Under the pieces are notes generated by a model that was given only the letters and a program-made list of their open reading frames with translations, searched no databases and was not told the origin of the DNA. Of a stretch of DNA of 21,070 nucleotides, positions 15,820 to 21,070 are shown piece after piece. Source of the stretch: an uncultured Porphyromonadaceae bacterium (GTDB taxonomy: Bacteria > Bacteroidota > Bacteroidia > Bacteroidales > Muribaculaceae); assembly GCA_900541865.1 (NCBI GenBank), contig UQLO01000040.1:1-21070 (forward strand), read 5' to 3'. Every line of letters begins with the position of its first letter. The stretch's first letter is position 1. The position numbers were made by a program, and so were the translations under genes.

Positions 15820-18800
15820 TTAGAAAGCGAGCTGCAGACCGAAGGAATATTCGCGGGAGAAAGGATAGCTTCGGCCAATGTATCCGCCGTCGCCGGTGGC
15901 TGTGACGGTTTCCGGGTCGATGGGCACACCGTTGAGGTGGTCCCAGGTTACCAAGTTCTCGAAGGAGGCGTAGACGCGAACCTTGGAGAGGTGGAGCTTG
16001 CGCAGTACCTTTTCAGGCACCGAATAACCCACGGTGAGGTTCTTCAGGCGGCAATATGCCATGTTGAGCAGGTAGCGGCTCTGGGTCTTGAAGTTGGGGT
16101 TGGCGTTCTGGTAGTTGAGGGCCCAGGGACGCGGATAGAAGGCGTTCGGGTTCTCCTCGGTCCAGTAGTCCATGTGGTGGGTGTAGTAAGCCTCGCCGAA
16201 GTGCCAGCCGGGGATCACGAGCTGGCCCCTGCCCCAGAGGTCGCGCTTGCCGACGCCCTGGAAGAATACGCCCAGGTCGAAGCCCTTGTAGGTGAGGTCA
16301 AGGCGAACACCGTACTCATAGCGCGGGGTGCTGTTGCCGATCACCTTCATATCGCCGTGGTTGTCGAGGGTCGGAACACCGTTGGTCTTGCCGTCGTCGA
16401 TTTCGCCGCTGCCGTCGAGGTCGACATACTTAACGTCGCCGGGGCCGAACTGGAAGGCCGGTTCCTTGTACTGGTCGACAAGGTACTGCTGCGAAGCTAC
16501 ACCTTCGGCATAGCCGGTGATGTTGCCGTTTTCATCCCAGGTGAAGTCGTCGGCGGTGAAGAGGCGGTCGGTTTCGTAGCCCCAGATTTCACCGTAGGTC
16601 TTGCCGTCGTAGATATTGGAAAGGATGCGCTGGGTCGGGTTCACGTTGTCGTACTTGCCCTGGGCGTCGGAGAGGTTGGCCGTGATGGTCATGCCGAGGC
16701 CGAAGGAGAAGCGGTGGTGATAGTCGACCGAAAGTTCCCAACCGCGCGTGGTAAGGTGGCCGTAGTTGGTCAGAGGTGCCGTCTGGCCGAAAGTGCTCGG
16801 CAGCGAAGCGCCCGTGTTGATAAGGTCGGAGGTGCGACGGTTGAACCAGTCGAAGCTCACGCCAAGGTCATTGCCCAGGAAGCGGAGGTCAACGCCGAAG
16901 TCGGTCGTGGTGACCTTCTCCCAGGTGAAGCCGTTGTCCAAGGCGGTGGGAAGTCCGAAGGTGTACTGCCCGGTTTCGCCTATCAGCCAGCCGCTTTCAT
17001 AGAGGCTCATCAGCGAGCGGAACATCGAGTTGCTGACCTGCTGCGAACCGATGCGACCCCACGAACCACGGATTTTGAAGAAGCTCCAAACGGGGTTGAG
17101 GCCTTCCATGAATTTCTCGTTCGACACTATCCAGCCGGCCGAGAAAGAGGGAAGTGCAGTCCAGCGCTTGTTGCGCGGGAAGCGGGAGGACCCGTCGTAG
17201 CGGAAGTTGGCTTCCACCAGGTAGCGGCCCTTGTAGTCGTAGTTGAGACGGCCGAAGAAGCCGGCAAGGGTATTGCGGTTGTTATAGCTGCTGCCGGTAA
17301 CTTCGCCGGTTGCAAGCGATACTTCGGGGCGGTCGTTCATAACCAGATCAAGGCGGCTCGTGCTCTGGCCGTAGTCGTTGTAGCTCTCAAGGTTGGTACC
17401 TACAAAGACGCCGAGGTTGCCGAAGCGCTCGTTCTCAAATTTGTAGCGCAGAAGAGCGTTGAACACATGGAAGTCGGAGAACGCCGATGCCTTGGCGGCC
17501 TTGCTGTTCGAGGTGGTCGTCCAGGTCTTGTAGACGAAGTCGTTGAGGCTCCAGAAGTCGTAGCCGGTGGCCTGACCGCCGTTGGTTTCGCTGTAGCGGC
17601 CTACATGGGTGTAGGAGTAGTCAGCCTCCAGAGTGAGGCCCTTGTAGAGGTCGGCCGAGAAGCCCAGGTTGATGCGCATCCAGTTGTTGCGCACTTTGTT
17701 GCGGTTGGCCTGTGCGCGCTCGGAGATGGAGCTGCGGATAGGTTCGCCGTTGATGGTGCCGTAGGGATAGGTAGCGGGCCAGCGGTAGAGGTAGTAGAAG
17801 CTGTCGTAGGTGTTGTTGTACTCGTAGGGATTCTCGGTGTCAGTACGGGTATACATAAGTTTGGTGTGGAACTCGAACCAGTCTTTGAGCTGGCTGCGGG
17901 TGCCGAACGACACGTTGTAGCGCTGCTGCTTGTCGTTGTTCACCTTGGTAAGACCGGTGTTGCCCATGTAGGCCAGGGCTACGTTGTAGGCGGTTTTGCC
18001 CGAGGTGCCGTTGATGCCGAAATTGTGGGTCTGCATGAACGACGAGTTCTTCATCATCATGCTGTAGGGATCCCACGAGCGATAGAACTGCAGGTTGCCG
18101 TTGATTTTCTCATAGTCACGGCCATAGACGAGTTCCGGCGAAAGATTGTAGCCGCCGTAGACGCGCTCCCATTCCTTCATGCGGTCGATGGTGTTCCAGT
18201 CCCAGTACATATTGATGTCGTTGGTGACCGAGTGGATGCCCTTGGAACGTTCCACGCCAAGGAGTGCAAGAGTGGCGCCTTCAGAACCCAGTGCAAGCTC
18301 AGGCTTTACCGTAGGGCTCTTCCAGGAGAAGTTGTCGGAGTAGGATATGGTGAATTTCTCACCGAGTTCGGCCTTCTTGGTGGTGATGAGCACCACGCCG
18401 AAAGCTGCCTTGATACCATAGATAGAAGCCGAGGCGGCATCCTTGAGCACGGAGATGCTCTCGATGTCCTCCGGGTTGATAAGGCTCAGGTCGTTGACCT
18501 CGATGTTGTCCACAAGAATAAGGGGATTTGTCGCACCGTTAAGAGAGCCGAGGACGCCGCGGATTTTCATCGAGGCGTTGTTGCCCGGCTTGCCGTTGGC
18601 CGCGCTTACGCGAAGGCCCGGAACTGCACCCTGCAGACCGCTGGCCACGTTGGTGATGGGTCGGCCCTGGAGCTGCTTGTTGACGTCGACTGTAGCAACC
18701 GAACCGGTCAGGTTGACGCGGCGCTGTGTGCCGTAACCTACTGCAACAACCTCATCCAGAAGGTTTTCATCGCCTACCAGATGTACCACCAGATTGCGGC

Positions 18801-19383
18801 CGTCGCCGACGCGCAGGGTCTGGGACTTGGTTCCCACATACGAAATTTCGATGCGGGTGTCGGGCGTAAAGTTTCCGTGGAGTGTAAAATTGCCGTCGAT
18901 GTCGGTGGCGGCACCGGTGTTGCTGCCGCGAAGCCGAACGCTGGCGCCGATGGCAGGCTCACCGTCCTGGTCGTAGACCGTACCGGAAACGGTATTTATG
19001 GTCTGACCCGAGGCGGGAGTCTGCGCGCTGCGCCGCTGCGTAAGCACGATGCTCGAGCCCTCAATGACGTGGTTGATGCCGCGGTCTCTGAAAAGGCGGT
19101 CGAGTACGGTCGCTACCGGCTCGTTGTCGGCCGTGACGCTTACCGTCTGGTTTGTGTTGATGTTGCTGTTTACCACAAATAGGTAGCCGGTCTGGGTTTC
19201 GATGGATTCCAGCACAGACTTCAGTGGCTGGTCGACTGCCGAAAGGGTAACAGTCTGGCTTTTGATGCGGCCGGTGGCGCCGTAGGCACCAACCGGTCCT
19301 AACATAAACAGCGTCAGCGTCAGCAATAACCCGGGCAGGAGCCGGGATAAGAGACGGGCTTTTGCCTTCTGATGCGTTTTCAT
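15820..19383 (-). CDS. SusC/RagA-family TonB-dependent outer-membrane transporter with STN signalling domain
   Basis: 1187 residues. After a long signal region (about 1-36) comes an STN domain (about 42-115), the module through which TonB-dependent receptors signal to a FecR-type anti-sigma factor. A carboxypeptidase-regulatory-like domain (about 131-204) follows, then the SusC hallmark DEVVAVGYGTQRR (210-222), a plug domain (about 222-340) and the 22-strand barrel, ending in an aromatic (QLAF). The STN domain together with fecR directly upstream shows this is a transducing transporter: substrate passage should control transcription of its own locus. It energises import with TonB and pairs with the SusD-type protein. 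No TAnnTTTG box precedes it in the 111-nt gap after fecR, which fits ECF-sigma control or read-through. Confidence 0.96.
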   Translation of the reverse strand: MKTHQKAKARLLSRLLPGLLLTLTLFMLGPVGAYGATGRIKSQTVTLSAVDQPLKSVLESIETQTGYLFVVNSNINTNQTVSVTADNEPVATVLDRLFRDRGINHVIEGSSIVLTQRRSAQTPASGQTINTVSGTVYDQDGEPAIGASVRLRGSNTGAATDIDGNFTLHGNFTPDTRIEISYVGTKSQTLRVGDGRNLVVHLVGDENLLDEVVAVGYGTQRRVNLTGSVATVDVNKQLQGRPITNVASGLQGAVPGLRVSAANGKPGNNASMKIRGVLGSLNGATNPLILVDNIEVNDLSLINPEDIESISVLKDAASASIYGIKAAFGVVLITTKKAELGEKFTISYSDNFSWKSPTVKPELALGSEGATLALLGVERSKGIHSVTNDINMYWDWNTIDRMKEWERVYGGYNLSPELVYGRDYEKINGNLQFYRSWDPYSMMMKNSSFMQTHNFGINGTSGKTAYNVALAYMGNTGLTKVNNDKQQRYNVSFGTRSQLKDWFEFHTKLMYTRTDTENPYEYNNTYDSFYYLYRWPATYPYGTINGEPIRSSISERAQANRNKVRNNWMRINLGFSADLYKGLTLEADYSYTHVGRYSETNGGQATGYDFWSLNDFVYKTWTTTSNSKAAKASAFSDFHVFNALLRYKFENERFGNLGVFVGTNLESYNDYGQSTSRLDLVMNDRPEVSLATGEVTGSSYNNRNTLAGFFGRLNYDYKGRYLVEANFRYDGSSRFPRNKRWTALPSFSAGWIVSNEKFMEGLNPVWSFFKIRGSWGRIGSQQVSNSMFRSLMSLYESGWLIGETGQYTFGLPTALDNGFTWEKVTTTDFGVDLRFLGNDLGVSFDWFNRRTSDLINTGASLPSTFGQTAPLTNYGHLTTRGWELSVDYHHRFSFGLGMTITANLSDAQGKYDNVNPTQRILSNIYDGKTYGEIWGYETDRLFTADDFTWDENGNITGYAEGVASQQYLVDQYKEPAFQFGPGDVKYVDLDGSGEIDDGKTNGVPTLDNHGDMKVIGNSTPRYEYGVRLDLTYKGFDLGVFFQGVGKRDLWGRGQLVIPGWHFGEAYYTHHMDYWTEENPNAFYPRPWALNYQNANPNFKTQSRYLLNMAYCRLKNLTVGYSVPEKVLRKLHLSKVRVYASFENLVTWDHLNGVPIDPETVTATGDGGYIGRSYPFSREYSFGLQLAF

Positions 19384-19494
19384 AGGCTGTTGTTTTGAAT
19401 GTGTATTTAATGATTGGGTTAGATTAGGGAGAGAGTTTGTGGCATAGATTGTAAGATAGTGGCTTTTTGTCTGGTTTGTAATTTTCCTTTGGTT
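19384..19494 (-). promoter_or_regulatory. Likely regulated leader of the susC operon (no housekeeping -7 box)
   Basis: The 111-nt gap between fecR and the SusC-type gene is moderately A/T-rich and lacks any TAnnTTTG match or clear hairpin. By analogy with other FecR-controlled Bacteroidetes loci, an ECF-sigma-dependent promoter would lie here. I cannot point to its exact boxes. Confidence 0.3.
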
Positions 19495-20430
19495 TTAATG
19501 ATTAGACGCTTTTATTTTTATTGTATGGAAGTCGCGGTCGCTCTCGTAGGCGAAGTCCAGATCGTGCCGAAGCACGTTGAGCGCATGCTCCGCTCCGTCC
19601 TCGAGATAGAACTTGCCGCTGTAGCGCTGGCCGGCGCACAGGCTGTCCTGATAGATGATGTTCACGCCATAGTATTTCTCGAACCGCTTGAGTATTTCGC
19701 GAAGTGTAAGCTGGTCGAAGCATACTATGCCCTCTACCCAGTCCGGCGTGGTGTTGGTGACGTTGCGAACCCCGAAACTGCCGTCTGCGAGCCGGCTCAA
19801 GGTCTGTCCCCCACGAATGGCGAAGGTACGGTCTTGACCGGTGAACTCCACTGAGCCCTCGACGAGCTCAACGTCGAACTCTGTGCTCGCCGAGTATGCG
19901 TCGACGTTGAAAACCGTGCCGGTGACGCGTATCTCGCCGCTGCTCGTGCCAACCGTGAAGGGCTGCTCCGAATTGTGCGCTACCGTCAGGAAGGCTTCGC
20001 CGTCGACCTCGATATGACGCTCTTTGCCCCGAAATACGCCCGGATAGCGTAGCGTAGTGGCCGAGTTGAGCCACACCGAGGTGCCGTCGGCAAGGGTAAG
20101 GTTAAGGCGCTGACCCGGAGGCACAACAAGGGTCTGCATCGGAACTTCGTCAACACGGGCTGAGTCAATCACATAGTCCACACCCAGTGTGGCCGATACC
20201 AGTACGGCGGCGGCCGCCACGCGGCCTACCCAACGGCGCCACATCGATGGCTTCTCCACCTTTGCGGCTTCGAATTCGGGGCCAAGGATGCTCGTGAGGT
20301 CGTAAATCCGACGCTCGCCCATAAATTCTTCTTTATTCTCGGGCGACGACTCTACCCAGCGGCGAACTTCGGTGCGCTCGCTGCTTTCGGCCTTTCCCGC
20401 AAAATATTTGTATAGCAGTTCTTTATCCAT
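19495..20430 (-). CDS. FecR-family anti-sigma factor
   Basis: 311 residues. A cytoplasmic helical N-terminus (1-66, starting MDKELLYKYFAGKA) would hold the ECF sigma factor. One membrane helix follows (about 68-88). The periplasmic FecR domain (about 98-195) has the classic PPGQRLNLTLADGTSVWLNS and LRYPGVF motifs, and a DUF4974-type STN-like domain (about 230-305) would contact the receptor's STN domain. The role is to keep a sigma factor inactive until the SusC-type receptor signals ligand uptake. Unusually, the gene directly upstream is not a sigma factor but a tiny membrane protein, and no ECF sigma gene lies in the 640 bp to the window edge. The partner must be elsewhere. Confidence 0.95.
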   Translation of the reverse strand: MDKELLYKYFAGKAESSERTEVRRWVESSPENKEEFMGERRIYDLTSILGPEFEAAKVEKPSMWRRWVGRVAAAAVLVSATLGVDYVIDSARVDEVPMQTLVVPPGQRLNLTLADGTSVWLNSATTLRYPGVFRGKERHIEVDGEAFLTVAHNSEQPFTVGTSSGEIRVTGTVFNVDAYSASTEFDVELVEGSVEFTGQDRTFAIRGGQTLSRLADGSFGVRNVTNTTPDWVEGIVCFDQLTLREILKRFEKYYGVNIIYQDSLCAGQRYSGKFYLEDGAEHALNVLRHDLDFAYESDRDFHTIKIKASNH

Positions 20431-20492
20431 GGTAAGTTAATCTCGGCGCCACCCCACAAGGAGGGCCCGACATATATTAAGCGGTTCAGACG

Positions 20493-20561
20493 CAACATCC
20501 CCTAACGAAATTTAAAACTTTTTTCACAAAATCTCCGCTTTTTCCCCTCAACATCCCCTAA
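20493..20561 (-). promoter_or_regulatory. Duplicated 13-bp box upstream of fecR
   Basis: TTAGGGGATGTTG (minus strand) occurs at 20493-20505 and again at 20549-20561, 56 bp apart. The nearer copy ends 62 nt before the fecR ATG and is followed by GCGTCTGAACCGCTTAATAT. Both copies follow A/T-rich tracts. The fecR upstream region has no TAnnTTTG box, so the boxes may be part of an ECF-type promoter or operator. Confidence 0.45.
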
Positions 20562-20581
20562 AAAGTGTAAAAACGGCCTGG

Positions 20582-20800
20582 TTACAAGATAAGATAAAGA
20601 ATAATCAACATGATGCCGCCAATCGAAAGCAGCCGCGAATAGGTGCGCTTGCGAAGATAGTCCGACCGCTGCTCCTGCGCACGCAACGGCATACGCTCTA
20701 CCTCCCGGCGTCGGGCATACTCCCTCCCCGCATAATAAAGCAGCAGTACCATTCCGCCGACTATCATCGCTATTCCCGCAATCAAGAGTATGATTTTCAT
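20582..20800 (-). CDS. Small two-helix membrane protein of unknown function
   Basis: 72 residues. Two hydrophobic helices (about 3-23 and 58-72) flank a strongly basic loop (REYARRREVERMPLRAQEQRSDYLRKR), giving a hairpin with the loop in the cytoplasm by the positive-inside rule. I do not recognise the family. The frame is preferred over overlapping ones because of its hydrophobic pattern and ATG. It lies 151 nt before fecR in the same direction, where an ECF sigma gene would normally sit. A link to FecR signalling is possible but rests only on position. Confidence 0.65.
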   Translation of the reverse strand: MKIILLIAGIAMIVGGMVLLLYYAGREYARRREVERMPLRAQEQRSDYLRKRTYSRLLSIGGIMLIILYLIL

Positions 20801-21070
20801 CTCTCACCTATTTAATTATTAATACCTATTTATATAAAATAACACCCCGCATACGTCTTGGGTTGGTGGAATTGCCGATTCGGCGCTTTTGTTTTCTATT
20901 GGTCGGTTTCGCGCCGCAGTCCCCGAACTTCGCCCAAGCGCGCCTTGTTTCTTTTCTATAATTTTCAATTCTCCTAAGTGACCTCGCAAAAGCGCTGCAG
21001 ATTCCAAATCGAAGTGCAAAATTTGAGGTGGAATCTGTATCGACGAAAAGCCCCCTCTCTCCTTCTGGAG
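20801..21070. other. Intergenic edge region with a 9-bp-stem hairpin
   Basis: No convincing gene is seen. Arms 20998-21006 (CAGATTCCA) and 21029-21037 are perfectly complementary around a 22-nt loop. A frame on the minus strand (20819-21019) opens only with TTG and has no recognisable fold. The first 50 bp are A/T-rich and probably hold the promoter of the small membrane protein gene, without a TAnnTTTG match. Confidence 0.4.

Noticed and set aside
13651..19182. Uninterrupted plus-strand reading frame of about 1840 codons opposite susC and susD
   Set aside because: It lies antisense to well-recognised genes and its translation is a low-complexity Val/Gly/Ala/Asp-rich product typical of frames mirrored from GC-rich coding DNA. 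Similar antisense frames at 3374-6055 and 9667-12279 were rejected for the same reason.
20502..20807. 101-codon minus-strand frame overlapping the small membrane protein gene
   Set aside because: It is a different frame over the same bases, lacks the clear two-helix pattern and runs into the A/T-rich spacer before fecR.
20819..21019. 66-codon minus-strand frame as a gene
   Set aside because: It opens with TTG rather than ATG, has no recognisable domain and overlaps a hairpin; it is kept only as an unexplained block.

Overview
The window looks like a GC-rich chromosome segment of a gut Bacteroidales, most likely Muribaculaceae or a close relative. The reasons are a SusC/SusD pair under a FecR anti-sigma factor, lipoproteins with acidic residues after the lipid cysteine, type IX secretion (T9SS) C-terminal sorting domains, and two matches to the Bacteroidetes -7 box TAnnTTTG. 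The family assignment is inference. All eleven credible genes lie on the minus strand, so transcription runs from high to low coordinates.

In transcription order the layout is as follows. (1) 21070-20431: a leader region, a 72-residue two-helix membrane protein, and a spacer carrying a duplicated 13-bp box. (2) 20430-12406: a FecR-type anti-sigma factor, a SusC-type TonB-dependent receptor with an N-terminal STN signalling domain, a SusD-type lipoprotein, and a SusE-position lipoprotein. (3) 12324-6282: three secreted proteins built on one module (Ig-like domain, predicted beta-propeller, T9SS sorting tail). The first is fused to an N-acetylmuramoyl-L-alanine amidase; the other two are stand-alone paralogues. 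GC-rich hairpins separate these genes, and two of the hairpins share a loop sequence. (4) 6079-2309: a two-gene unit with its own TAnnTTTG box, encoding a DUF187/GHL10 glycoside hydrolase lipoprotein and a GH20 beta-N-acetylhexosaminidase, closed by a strong terminator. (5) 2167-392: a membrane-anchored Ser/Thr kinase with a repetitive coiled coil and a C-terminal Lcl-like domain, again with its own TAnnTTTG box. (6) 391-1: a gene-free cluster of at least eight short palindromes resembling REP elements.

Read together, the locus resembles a polysaccharide utilisation locus whose enzymes suit peptidoglycan. An amidase would strip stem peptides, a GHL10 enzyme (the family of E. coli DigH/YddW, which acts on denuded glycan strands) would cut the glycan, and a GH20 enzyme would remove terminal GlcNAc. 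SusC/SusD would import products, and SusC-STN plus FecR would sense them. A murein-scavenging locus with T9SS-secreted amidase-propeller proteins is the most interesting hypothesis here. The substrate is inferred from enzyme families and not shown by the sequence.
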